A stretch of 64,000 nucleotides of DNA from Oscillospiraceae bacterium (GTDB lineage: Bacteria > Bacillota > Clostridia > Saccharofermentanales > Saccharofermentanaceae), in the NCBI GenBank assembly GCA_902782125.1, contig CACZMA010000002.1, forward strand, positions 62,001 through 126,000. The letters are read 5' to 3'. The notes beneath the pieces were generated by a model. The model ran no database searches. It was given only the letters and a program-made list of their open reading frames with translations, and was not told the DNA's origin. The translations under genes were made by a program, and so were the position numbers. Shown here piece by piece: positions 25,239 through 33,819 of this stretch; positions within the stretch are counted from its first letter, which is position 1; each line of letters begins with the position of its first letter.

Positions 25239-26147
25239 TCAGAACCCGTTGTACTCAGCTTCTGCAGCATATGCGTATGACATATATTTAGCAGCATATG
25301 ACATGAGCGAGTCGATAATGCTCTCGGCAAATGCTTCATTTGTCTTAAGCTTTGAAGGGTTATCGATGCCGAGCTTGCTGCACATATCATTCAGGGAATC
25401 GCCCTTGGAATTGAATGCAGCTCCGATAACCACGATCAGGTTGTTGCCGCTGATCTGATAGGAGACACAGATGTTGCCGGAGATGCTGTCGAAAAGATCC
25501 TCGAACTGGTCTTCCATGTCGGCCTCTTCAAGAAGATCCATCAGATCGTCATTCTCCTGTGCGATCTCCCACAGATCCTGGATATCGATGTTGAACTTGA
25601 GGTAACCCTCAGTCTTGGAACGATAGTATTCCTGTGCTGTAAGATCATCTACATCAAGATCGTATTCATCGAGCATATCCTCGAGATAATCCATGATGTC
25701 TTCGACCTTATCGTCATCCTTAAGTGTAGCCTGCATGCCGATGATCAGATCGAACTCGGCATCTCCAAGATTCTCAATATCCTGAAGTCCGTCTACGTCG
25801 TCCTGGAAATCTTCCAGACCAGTGCTCTTCATGAAGAGTGCAGCTGATTCGACATCATCTGCTTCAATGACTTCATCGAGTCCTATGGAAGAGAGGCTCG
25901 ATTCGTTCTCATCTGCCATGTCTTCGATGGCATCTTCGTCTATGATGACATAAAAACCATCATCAACGTCTCCGCCTTCAAGCTTGGCGTCCTGGAGATC
26001 GTCGACATCATATTCTTCATAGTCAAGTGCTTCGCATGCTTTCTCAACACTCTCGGTGGTAACCTTCTTTGTCTTGCTGCATCCTGCCGCAAGGCCCAAG
26101 ACCATGGCAGCTGTGACTATGCAGGAGATTATCTTAATTCTTTTCAT
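25239..26147 (-). CDS. Acidic lipoprotein
   Basis: 302 residues. The signal peptide ends in AAGC (Cys23). The mature protein is very rich in Asp and Glu and has no recognised family. A strong ribosome site, AGGGAGGGG, lies 7 bases before the ATG but is enclosed in a 12-bp stem (26153-26203), so translation may be regulated. A terminator follows the gene. Confidence 0.72.
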   Translation of the reverse strand: MKRIKIISCIVTAAMVLGLAAGCSKTKKVTTESVEKACEALDYEEYDVDDLQDAKLEGGDVDDGFYVIIDEDAIEDMADENESSLSSIGLDEVIEADDVESAALFMKSTGLEDFQDDVDGLQDIENLGDAEFDLIIGMQATLKDDDKVEDIMDYLEDMLDEYDLDVDDLTAQEYYRSKTEGYLKFNIDIQDLWEIAQENDDLMDLLEEADMEDQFEDLFDSISGNICVSYQISGNNLIVVIGAAFNSKGDSLNDMCSKLGIDNPSKLKTNEAFAESIIDSLMSYAAKYMSYAYAAEAEYNGF

Positions 26148-26152
26148 AACAA

Positions 26153-26203
26153 AACCCCTCCCTAATTTGATGCAGATATTTTACCACATTATAGGGAGGG
26201 GTT
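26153..26203 (-). promoter_or_regulatory. Hairpin enclosing the ribosome site of the acidic lipoprotein
   Basis: AACCCCTCCCTA and TAGGGAGGGGTT form a perfect 12-bp stem (26153-26164 with 26192-26203) around a 27-base loop. On the transcript the 3' arm AGGGAGGGG is the ribosome site for the ATG at 26145-26147, and TTTTG follows. It could act as a terminator of the LCP gene, an attenuator or a translational switch. A TATAAT is present inside the left part (26187-26192). Confidence 0.55.
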
Positions 26204-26225
26204 GAATTACCATTCGTCAGGGGTC

Positions 26226-27797
26226 TTAAGCGACGTCTTCGTCTGTGAGGATGCCGCCTTCGATGACCTTGTCGATGAGCTGCTGTGCCTTGGCGACGGA
26301 GTCTTCGTCAGGATACATGACATAGAGCTTGGTGCCCTTCATCGAATATGTGATCTCTGATCCGCCCGTACCTGTTACGGCATAGGACTTGGTATTCCAG
26401 TCAGCCATGTCGCCGAGCTGCATCTTTACGAGTTCTTCGATCTCGTCTGAATCCATTGACGTCACGAACATGCCGGACATGTCATCCATGATGGATGCGT
26501 AGTTGGTGAGGAAGCTCGAGCTGTGAGTCAGCTTGTTGATGACTCCGGTGATGATCCTCATCTGGTTCTGACCTCTCATGTTATCGCCAGAAGCGAATGC
26601 GTATCTCTCTCTTGCATACGCGAGTGCCTCGTCGCCCATCAGCGTTATCTCGCCCTGCGAGTAGCTGTATCCGGGTACATTCTTGGAGCTGAATGCCACG
26701 GGGTTATCGATGGTTACACCGCCCAGGTCGTTGATGAGCGTCTCGAATCCGGTGAAGTTCAGCTGGCCGTAGTAGTTGATCTGGCAGTCATAGAGGTTCT
26801 CGAGACCCTTGATCGAGCATTCCACACCATAGATACCGAGGTGCGTAAGCTTGTCCTTGGCACCGCTCGAAGACTCGGGGTTCGGAATGAAGTAGTCACG
26901 CGGGGTGTTGATGAGCAGGATCTGCTTTGTCTGAGGGTTGACTACCATCAGGATGTTAACGTCGGAACGTGAGACGTTAAGGATCTTGGAACGGGTATCG
27001 GAACCGCTGATGTAGAGGATGAAGGGCTCAGCCGTAATATCGCCTACCGCAGCAGCATCCATATCGCCCTTGGGTGAGAATCCGTTGGCGATGAGCACAT
27101 CGTCGGTGATAACGCATTCGTAGATGAGACGCGTCCTTGTGGCAAAGTCGATATAAGCCTCGTTGTCCTCTACGATGGTCGCATAGGACTCGTTCATGAT
27201 GATCGCCTGAAGCGTGCCTGAATAAAGGGCGCCGGCAAGATCATCGGGAGTATCGAAGCCGGTGGGGACCACGGGAGTCTTAAGGACGCCGGAGATCTCG
27301 TTGACGGCACACGTCGTATATTCGAAGTCGCTCTCGGTATTCATGGCACCGAAAGAGTAACCTGCGCAGTCGTTAATGGTCTGAGCCGGATCATCGGCAA
27401 GCACGTAGACACCTATGACCGCACGGACATCAGTCTGATTGCCTGTTACATTGGCAAGTGTCTTCCTGACCTTCATCGCGAACATACCGGCATAGAGCGA
27501 GCCGGTGCATATGGCGAGCACGAGGATGACAGAGATTATCTTACGTCCGATGCCGGGACCTTTGCCGGTCTTCTTGGACTTCCTGAAGATAACTATCGCC
27601 ATCAGGGCCATAAGTGCCGCCAGGACTATGTTGATGACAACAAGGTACTTGAACGGAAGCATGTCGAGCCAGGTGATCTCGGCAAGGGCGAATCCCTCAC
27701 AGAGGCCCTGTGCTATGAGAAGACAGATGCCGAATGTCTTCCATGTGAATTTCTTCTTCGGTTTTTGAACGGACGCATCGCCCTTCTTGTTCTTCAT
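26226..27797 (-). CDS. LytR-CpsA-Psr (LCP) family protein
   Basis: 523 residues. A basic N terminus with three membrane helices (about 20-43, 52-72, 87-108) precedes an extracytoplasmic region, and the LCP catalytic core starts near 245. Core blocks are YISGSDTRSKI, SRSDVNILMVVNPQTKQILL, NTPRDYFIP and YARERYAF, including the Arg and Asp residues that hold the polyprenyl pyrophosphate. LCP enzymes move teichoic acids or capsule glycans from lipid carriers to peptidoglycan. A GGGG-type ribosome site precedes the ATG. Confidence 0.9.
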   Translation of the reverse strand: MKNKKGDASVQKPKKKFTWKTFGICLLIAQGLCEGFALAEITWLDMLPFKYLVVINIVLAALMALMAIVIFRKSKKTGKGPGIGRKIISVILVLAICTGSLYAGMFAMKVRKTLANVTGNQTDVRAVIGVYVLADDPAQTINDCAGYSFGAMNTESDFEYTTCAVNEISGVLKTPVVPTGFDTPDDLAGALYSGTLQAIIMNESYATIVEDNEAYIDFATRTRLIYECVITDDVLIANGFSPKGDMDAAAVGDITAEPFILYISGSDTRSKILNVSRSDVNILMVVNPQTKQILLINTPRDYFIPNPESSSGAKDKLTHLGIYGVECSIKGLENLYDCQINYYGQLNFTGFETLINDLGGVTIDNPVAFSSKNVPGYSYSQGEITLMGDEALAYARERYAFASGDNMRGQNQMRIITGVINKLTHSSSFLTNYASIMDDMSGMFVTSMDSDEIEELVKMQLGDMADWNTKSYAVTGTGGSEITYSMKGTKLYVMYPDEDSVAKAQQLIDKVIEGGILTDEDVA

Positions 27798-27963
27798 ATT
27801 CGGTTTCCCCTTTGAACTAACCTCTTTAAATCTGAAAAAGTCTATCGTTTAACAAAAAACAACGCTACACGAATGTGTGTGCATTATGTGGCAAATTATG
27901 TGCGGTATTCCGCCAAAAGAGCATTTTTTCAGCCATACGGTGATTGTAGCATCCTGAAGCAGT

Positions 27964-27969
27964 TATAAT
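27964..27969 (+). promoter_or_regulatory. Candidate -10 for the rightward hypothetical gene
   Basis: TATAAT lies 21 bases before the ATG at 27990 in the divergent gap with the LCP gene. The -35 is weak (TTGTAG at short spacing). Confidence 0.4.
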
Positions 27970-27989
27970 AATTACAATTGGAGGACATT

Positions 27990-28688
27990 ATGCATCTGCC
28001 GTTGATAAGGACCGTGGAAGATCTTGTCGATCTGACGAACGAGATCGGGCTCCTGCCCTTTTTTGAGAACGCCATAGAAGGCTTCTCCGTTGAAGAGAAC
28101 ATTACTGAAGACAACTGGTGGCACGGCTCGGAAGAAGGCCGCGTCGACTGGCCTGCGTGGGAATGGAAGGGCGAGGTCCTAAGGAACAAACAGCTGGTGT
28201 ACGGCAAGTTCACAGGCGGCAGGGCATGCTTTGTCAGTCTTAAGTGGTGGCCTTATCTGTGCAATTACAGGCGCGACGGATATGATTTCGACAGCAGGTG
28301 TGACGAGCTGTCCGCACCGCAGTCGGATATAACTGCCATGGAATATCTGGATAAGAATGGTCCCTGCCTGTCCAAGACACTCAAGTACGGAGGTGCCGCT
28401 TTCGCGAAGAAGGGAAGGACCTCCTACGACCAGACCGTGACGAGACTTCAGATGCAGACGTATATCACACCGGTGGATTTTGTGTATCCGGTGAGTTCCA
28501 AGACCGGCAAGGAGTACGGCTGGGGCATCGCGCGATACGATATTGCCGACGATTACTGGGGCAGGAGATCGTGCCGCGGAAGATACAGGGAAGAGCCTGA
28601 AGAGTCCTTTGAGAAGCTGCTGGCGCAGCTTAAGAAAAAGCTCCCCGGAGTCGATGAGAAAAAGATAAGAAGGCTTCTTCAGATATGA
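27990..28688 (+). CDS. Hypothetical protein resembling AlkZ-related proteins
   Basis: 232 residues from the ATG at 27990, with GGAGG 5 bases upstream; the TTG at 27978 overlaps that site. The pattern is soluble, rich in Trp, Tyr and Arg: an N-terminal NEIGLLPF segment, then WWHG, WPAWEWKGEVL, VYGKF and CFVSLKWWP. This resembles small AlkZ-related proteins of Firmicutes (winged-helix DNA-glycosylase relatives), but the match is by eye and weak. The stop TGA abuts the stop of the next, opposing gene with no spacer. Confidence 0.6.
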   Translation: MHLPLIRTVEDLVDLTNEIGLLPFFENAIEGFSVEENITEDNWWHGSEEGRVDWPAWEWKGEVLRNKQLVYGKFTGGRACFVSLKWWPYLCNYRRDGYDFDSRCDELSAPQSDITAMEYLDKNGPCLSKTLKYGGAAFAKKGRTSYDQTVTRLQMQTYITPVDFVYPVSSKTGKEYGWGIARYDIADDYWGRRSCRGRYREEPEESFEKLLAQLKKKLPGVDEKKIRRLLQI

Positions 28689-30068
28689 TCAGACGGATTC
28701 CGGAGCAGGATTGCCGCGGCGGAACTTGTTCCTGATCTTCGTCGTTACCTTGTTCTCCTCTGCAATGGGTGTGTAGTCTTCCAAGCCGAGAAGCTCGGAC
28801 AGCATGGGAATCTCAGGCTTATATTTGACGGACATGATCAGCTCGAGATACTTGTCTTCCGTGCGGACCCTGAGGAAACGCAGGCAGCTCTCCATATAGA
28901 TCTTCTTGCCTTCATAATTCTTCTGAACATCAGACCAGGGCATGACGACAGGCTTCCTGATCAGGCGGTTCCTGACGATATACACGCCGTCCTTGTCCTT
29001 GATGAGCCAGAGCTTGGTGCGCTTGGGCATCTTTGCAAGACCGGTGAACTTATAGACAGCCATCGCGATCTCCATGTCAGGATACAGCTTCCTTAACTTG
29101 AGAGGGACATGCTTCTCTACTCTCGGAACAGGATCATTGCGCTTGAAGATCTTGGCGAGGACCGTGGAGATGTAGACATCCTTGTAGTACGCTGCGACTC
29201 TCGAGAGCACCCTGAACAGTATAACGCCGGCGACTGCCAGGATTATGCTTACGACAAGGCTTACGACAGGTGCGAAGATCTGGAGCAGGACGAGGACAAT
29301 GTGCAGACCGCCCTTGATGAGCTGCCATATGAAGCTCGTACCTTTTACCGGGATCGCAGCTATTATGACTTCGAGATTGTTGACGCAGGTGTAGACGCAG
29401 TAGTAGATGACGGAGATCACGACTACCGTTATTGCCGCAAGAAGATATGTGTGCCACTCGGGACCGGAACTGCCTGACGGCTTTCCGAGTATTCCGGCTG
29501 AACGTGCCACGGCTGCGCCTGCCTTTATTCCCGGAGGATCTTTCTCGAGAGCATCGTTCGTGACGAACGGCAGGAGAGATATGGCAACGGTGGAGATATA
29601 GCCGATGAGCTTATCGAGCTTGTCGATGGAGATCTCCGATACGATCTTGGATTCCGCGAATGAGTGGATGATGATCATCGCAGCCGCAACGAGTGTAAGG
29701 AATACCGCAGCATAGGGATTGGCGATCTGAAGTTTGCCGACTTCCCTGACGATCGGCACTCCGTTGAGAAAATCCGCGATCGTGGTAAAGAATACAGAGT
29801 CGGGAGAGTAGATGGCAGCATTCTCGATGGCGCCGAGGATCGACAGCACTGCCATGGTCGCAGTCGGGTTGACCGAAGCGGTAACTGCAGTTGAGAATGC
29901 GCCGGCATAGAATGCCAGATCGGTTACAAAGTGTGCGTCATCAGCCTTGTAAGACGGATCTAATCCGGCCGCCAGACTGACCGTTGGTATGAGCAGAAGG
30001 CACAAAAGGGTCACGAAGACACCTGTGGTCCTTCTCAGATAAGTCCTGTTGGTTTCCATATGTCGCAT
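28689..30068 (-). CDS. Multi-pass membrane protein (DUF4126-like N-terminal part)
   Basis: 459 residues from the ATG at 30068, with GGAGG 6 bases upstream. A signal-like helix is followed by several membrane segments containing VNPTATMAVLSILGAIE, which recalls DUF4126-type membrane proteins, then further helices and a basic cytoplasmic tail (about 300-459). The function is unknown. It is divergent from the HD-GYP gene across 211 bases. Confidence 0.68.
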   Translation of the reverse strand: MRHMETNRTYLRRTTGVFVTLLCLLLIPTVSLAAGLDPSYKADDAHFVTDLAFYAGAFSTAVTASVNPTATMAVLSILGAIENAAIYSPDSVFFTTIADFLNGVPIVREVGKLQIANPYAAVFLTLVAAAMIIIHSFAESKIVSEISIDKLDKLIGYISTVAISLLPFVTNDALEKDPPGIKAGAAVARSAGILGKPSGSSGPEWHTYLLAAITVVVISVIYYCVYTCVNNLEVIIAAIPVKGTSFIWQLIKGGLHIVLVLLQIFAPVVSLVVSIILAVAGVILFRVLSRVAAYYKDVYISTVLAKIFKRNDPVPRVEKHVPLKLRKLYPDMEIAMAVYKFTGLAKMPKRTKLWLIKDKDGVYIVRNRLIRKPVVMPWSDVQKNYEGKKIYMESCLRFLRVRTEDKYLELIMSVKYKPEIPMLSELLGLEDYTPIAEENKVTTKIRNKFRRGNPAPESV

Positions 30069-30211
30069 AAATCCCCTCCGAATGCGCAACGTAGAATAGC
30101 ATACATTTTACACGAACAGGAATCAGATGCCATTTGTTATGAAAACGGAATGTGTTTTGGGGCAGAATGATACTTGCGTATAAACTATTTAATAACTATC
30201 TTTGAATTGCC

Positions 30212-30240
30212 TTGCAAACCGAGATTCTTGAACATAGAAT
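30212..30240 (+). promoter_or_regulatory. Promoter of the HD-GYP gene
   Basis: TTGCAA (30212-30217), a 17-base spacer and TAGAAT (30235-30240), about 40 bases before the ATG at 30280. Confidence 0.65.
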
Positions 30241-30279
30241 CGATTTGTAAGTTATTACGATATCGGAAGCGGTGTTTTG

Positions 30280-31644
30280 ATGGGTCAAAGACGAAGGAAG
30301 GTCTATACAGTAATTTCCGCTGCTCTGTTAGTCCTTATAATGTCTGTTTTTGGACTCAGCGTACTCAGGACCGAACAGTTCAACCGGGACAGTCATAAAT
30401 CTGTATTTGCCGGAGACTCCCTGTTCAGGGTGGATGAAACCGAGGATGAGGGCATGTGCGTTAGGGCAGAAGCCCGCTCCAGCACATGGTCAAAGATAAT
30501 CGATCTCTACGATGAAGGCATTACCGATAATAACTATCAGGCATTTACTTACGATTTTTATATCACGAACAATACGGATGATGAGGTCTCTGACTATTAC
30601 TTTAAGCTGACTTTTGACAGGGAGACATTCCTTATGTCGGCGTGGAACGGTGCTGTGGAGATCCACCAGTTTACTGATGGCGTGGAGAGTGTGGATACCG
30701 TTCCGGATCTCAGGGAATTCAAGCCGGAAGAGCATAATATCAACTATGTTGTGATCGACGGTGATTCGCTTATACATATGTATGCAGGTGACTATATCAT
30801 CTATTATCCGAGCAGCGGCGAGAATGCGATGGAAGTCCCTCTTCAGCCTCACGAAGGAACAGTACCGGGCATTATCCTGTATGTTCCGATCGGGAAAGAC
30901 ATCTCCCGCTCTTCTCTTGAGATCTATTACAAATATCACAGGCTTATAACCAGCGAGCCGCTGTTCTGGGTATCTGTTGCGGCATTGGGTGTATGGATCA
31001 TCGCGCTGCTGATCTTCTGCGTTACTGAGGCTCAGTACATGAAGTATAAGAAGCTCCACGATCATGATAATGAGATCATCAAGGAGTCGATAGAGACGTT
31101 CACGGGCTTCATCGATGCCAAGGACCCTTATACAAACGGTCATTCCAACCGTGTTGCACAGTATACGAGGCTCATTGCAGAAGAGATGGGTTATGAAGGT
31201 GAGGAACTAAATCGTATCTACTACGTTGCACTGCTCCATGACTGCGGTAAGATCGGCGTTCCCGATAATATTCTCGGCAAACCCGGACGCCTCACTGCTG
31301 ATGAGTTCGAGATAATCAAGTCACATACAACCCGCGGAGACGAGATCCTAAGCCGCTTCAAGAGCCTTCCGAACGTTACGGAAGGTGCCAGATATCATCA
31401 CGAGAGATACGATGGCAAGGGTTACCCGGAAGGCAAGAAAGGCGAGGAGATCCCCCTTATCGCACGCATGATCTGCGTGGCGGATTCTTTCGACGCGATG
31501 AATTCCAACAGAGTTTACCGTAAGAAGCTGACGAGGGAAGCTATCATAGAAGAGATCGAGAAGAACAAGGGTACGCAGTTCGATCCGGAGATAGCTGACA
31601 TACTCCTGAACCTTATCAAGAACGGCGATATAGAGGGCATCTGA
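30280..31644 (+). CDS. Membrane receptor with HD-GYP c-di-GMP phosphodiesterase domain
   Basis: 454 residues. TM1 (about 8-28), a beta-rich ectodomain (about 40-225) with FYITNNTDDEVSDYYFKL and SAWNGAVEI features that recall CBM2-like folds, TM2 (about 228-250), then HD-GYP (about 265-450). The metal and signature residues are intact: HDCGKIGVPD, HTTRGDEI, HHERYDGKGYP, ARMICVADSFDAM. The domain hydrolyses c-di-GMP. The ectodomain may sense an external ligand such as carbohydrate (inference). The ATG is used rather than the adjacent TTG. Confidence 0.88.
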   Translation: MGQRRRKVYTVISAALLVLIMSVFGLSVLRTEQFNRDSHKSVFAGDSLFRVDETEDEGMCVRAEARSSTWSKIIDLYDEGITDNNYQAFTYDFYITNNTDDEVSDYYFKLTFDRETFLMSAWNGAVEIHQFTDGVESVDTVPDLREFKPEEHNINYVVIDGDSLIHMYAGDYIIYYPSSGENAMEVPLQPHEGTVPGIILYVPIGKDISRSSLEIYYKYHRLITSEPLFWVSVAALGVWIIALLIFCVTEAQYMKYKKLHDHDNEIIKESIETFTGFIDAKDPYTNGHSNRVAQYTRLIAEEMGYEGEELNRIYYVALLHDCGKIGVPDNILGKPGRLTADEFEIIKSHTTRGDEILSRFKSLPNVTEGARYHHERYDGKGYPEGKKGEEIPLIARMICVADSFDAMNSNRVYRKKLTREAIIEEIEKNKGTQFDPEIADILLNLIKNGDIEGI

Positions 31645-31700
31645 GTATACACACCCTGTTGACTCTGCTACAATCAAACTGACCTCCCAATTATTCCGTA

Positions 31701-32609
31701 TCAAAAGCCGCAGGGGTTCAGAAGACCCATCTCGTCGCAGAAATCTTCAATCATCCCAAAACCGGCTTCCTCTTCAGTGAAATCGGATACCGTGATAAGC
31801 AGTCCGCTCATACCGTTAACATAGAATGCGGTATAAGCTCCGGAACCTGCGACCTCCCCGTATTTCTCAGCACCTTGGTCGTTAAGAACGAGTTTTGAGA
31901 GCAATGCTTTAGATTCTCCGCTGTCATAAAGGCTCACACCTGAATCGTAGTAATCTGTTGCCGGGGTCACACTGTCCACATTTTCAACATATTCGGAAGA
32001 AGCCTTGGCATACCAATCTTCAATGATCGCCGGATCGTCAACTTCGTAATACATGACGATCACCTGATAATCCATGTTGTCGGCTTCAGCAGATGTGAAC
32101 AGACACAGTTTGGTCAGATGTTCGATGAATTCATCGTCCTTCGAAGCTGTTGTCGAGGCGAAAGTGTCGATCATATCGCTGATGCTGTCCCCGCTGCTGA
32201 TGACTGCTATTCCGTCATGATACTTATCCAGGGCATCGCTGTCGGCAGCACTGATATTGTTGCAAACGTTCATGAAATCATCAGCATCATAATACACGGT
32301 ACCGCCGATCTCATTCACAGCCGAGACAAAAGTATCCTCGCTTATATCAAAAGGATATTCTTCGGGATCGAACATCTCGCCTTCGGGCGCAGTAACCTTT
32401 GAAGATTCTTCGGATTCTTCTGACGTCTCTTCAGAAGTCTCGGTCGAATTCTCTTCTGTCGTAGTTTCCGATGTGGTGGTCTCTTCCGATGTTGTCACGG
32501 AAGCTTCAGTGGCTGCTTCGGTCGGTTCCGGCGCCATCCCGCAAGAGGCGACGGCGAGCATCATTGCTGCTGCGAGTGCGGACGTGGCGATCTTTGTAAA
32601 ATTCTTCAT
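31701..32609 (-). CDS. Putative lipoprotein with Ser/Thr/Glu-rich spacer
   Basis: 302 residues from the ATG at 32609. The signal peptide ends in VASC (Cys23). A Thr/Ser/Glu spacer (about 30-70) is followed by a soluble domain with no recognised family. The spacer suggests the domain stands clear of the wall. It converges with the HD-GYP gene with 56 bases between the stops and no obvious terminator. Confidence 0.7.
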   Translation of the reverse strand: MKNFTKIATSALAAAMMLAVASCGMAPEPTEAATEASVTTSEETTTSETTTEENSTETSEETSEESEESSKVTAPEGEMFDPEEYPFDISEDTFVSAVNEIGGTVYYDADDFMNVCNNISAADSDALDKYHDGIAVISSGDSISDMIDTFASTTASKDDEFIEHLTKLCLFTSAEADNMDYQVIVMYYEVDDPAIIEDWYAKASSEYVENVDSVTPATDYYDSGVSLYDSGESKALLSKLVLNDQGAEKYGEVAGSGAYTAFYVNGMSGLLITVSDFTEEEAGFGMIEDFCDEMGLLNPCGF

Positions 32610-32670
32610 GTCAAATCTACCCCCATGTTTTTCCAATAATGTGATTATACCATCCCGGTATAGAATTCCT

Positions 32671-32701
32671 GATATGAAAGAGCCCCTGTTTTCCAGGGGC
32701 T
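32671..32701 (-). terminator. Terminator of the GMP synthase gene
   Basis: AGCCCCTG and CAGGGGCT form an 8-bp stem with a 5-base loop (32681-32701), followed on the minus strand by CTTTCATATC, 16 bases after the stop. Confidence 0.65.
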
Positions 32702-32716
32702 TCTTAACACTTAATC

Positions 32717-33697
32717 TTACTCGTACTCGACCGTAGCGGTAGGCTTCGGCGTGTAGTCATAAAGAACTCGGTTGATGCCGGGAACTTCGTGTGTGATACG
32801 GTCAGTGATGCGGCACATGAGGTCGTAATCGATGGGCTCGACCGTGACCTGAACAACGTCTGTCGTGTTGATCGCACGGACGATGCAGAGCCATTCGAAA
32901 GCTCTCTTGCCGTCCTTGATGCCTGTTGACTTGAAGTCGGGAACAACAGTGAAGTACTGCCATACCTTGCCTGCAAGGCCTGCCTTCTCGAATTCTTCTC
33001 TCAGGATCGCATCAGACTCTCTAACAGCTTCGAGCCTGTCTCTCGTGATCGCACCGGGGCATCTTACGCCGAGACCGGGACCCGGGAACGGCTGACGGTA
33101 TACCATGTTGTCGGGCAGACCGAGAGCGGAACCTACTACGCGGACCTCATCCTTATAGAGGTACTTAACGGGTTCTACCAGCTCGAAATCGAGTTCCGGG
33201 GGAAGACCGCCTACATTGTGGTGAGCCTTGATGCCCTGCTCGCTCTCGAGGATGTCGGGATAGATTGTACCCTGAGCGAGGAAAGAGATCCCGTCGAGCT
33301 TGGCTGCTTCTTCCGCGAAGACCTTGATGAACTCTTCGCCGATGATATGACGCTTCTGCTCAGGATCCGTAACGCCTGCAAGAAGATCCAGGAATCTGTC
33401 TGTAGCATCGATATATATGAGGTTAGCCTTAAGTTCGTCTCTGAAGACCTTGCATACCATCTCGGGCTCGCCCTTACGGAGAAGTCCGTGATTAACATGT
33501 ACGCATACGAGGTTGTCGCCGATAGCCTTGATAAGGAGTGCTGCGACTACAGAAGAGTCAACTCCGCCTGAGAGGGCAAGGAGAACCTTCTTATCTCCGA
33601 CCTGCTCCTTGATCTGTTTGATCTGGTCTGCGATGAACTCATCTGCCTGAGCTTTGGTTGTGATCCTTTTGAGGGATTCCGGTCTTACATCTGCCAT
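32717..33697 (-). CDS. guaA: GMP synthase ATP-pyrophosphatase subunit, without a glutaminase domain
   Basis: 326 residues covering only the ATP-PPase and C-terminal dimerisation parts of GuaA. The PP-loop is SGGVDSSV; VNHGLLRKGE, LAQGTIYPD, RQPFPGPGLGVR and the C-terminal EPIDYDL are typical. It adenylates XMP so ammonia can replace the oxygen, giving GMP. Most bacteria fuse this to an N-terminal class I amidotransferase (about 525 residues in all). Here translation starts with a good GGAGG at the ATPase part, as in two-subunit archaeal enzymes. A separate glutaminase is not in the window. Confidence 0.92.
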   Translation of the reverse strand: MADVRPESLKRITTKAQADEFIADQIKQIKEQVGDKKVLLALSGGVDSSVVAALLIKAIGDNLVCVHVNHGLLRKGEPEMVCKVFRDELKANLIYIDATDRFLDLLAGVTDPEQKRHIIGEEFIKVFAEEAAKLDGISFLAQGTIYPDILESEQGIKAHHNVGGLPPELDFELVEPVKYLYKDEVRVVGSALGLPDNMVYRQPFPGPGLGVRCPGAITRDRLEAVRESDAILREEFEKAGLAGKVWQYFTVVPDFKSTGIKDGKRAFEWLCIVRAINTTDVVQVTVEPIDYDLMCRITDRITHEVPGINRVLYDYTPKPTATVEYE

Positions 33698-33770
33698 GTT
33701 ATATCCTCCGGTTGTTAAAAATATTGACCTATTTATCTTACAATATTGTGCAGAAGTTTAGGGTTACAAA

Positions 33771-33779
33771 TGATACAAT
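33771..33779 (+). promoter_or_regulatory. Extended -10 promoter of pyruvate kinase
   Basis: TGATACAAT (TGn plus TACAAT) lies 40 bases before the pyk start in the 122-base divergent gap with guaA. A 7-bp inverted repeat, AATATTG/CAATATT (33720-33747), lies upstream and could be a regulator site. Confidence 0.5.
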
Positions 33780-33819
33780 CAGACAAAAGTTTTATATACA
33801 ACGGGGAGTAATTATATAT

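Noticed and set aside
33720-33747. AATATTG/CAATATT inverted repeat as a firm operator
   Set aside because: It is short, AT-rich and has a long centre, so it could easily occur by chance; mentioned only with the pyk promoter.
33698-33819. Purine riboswitch between guaA and pyk
   Set aside because: No purine-aptamer core pattern was found; only a small inverted repeat and a -10 are visible.
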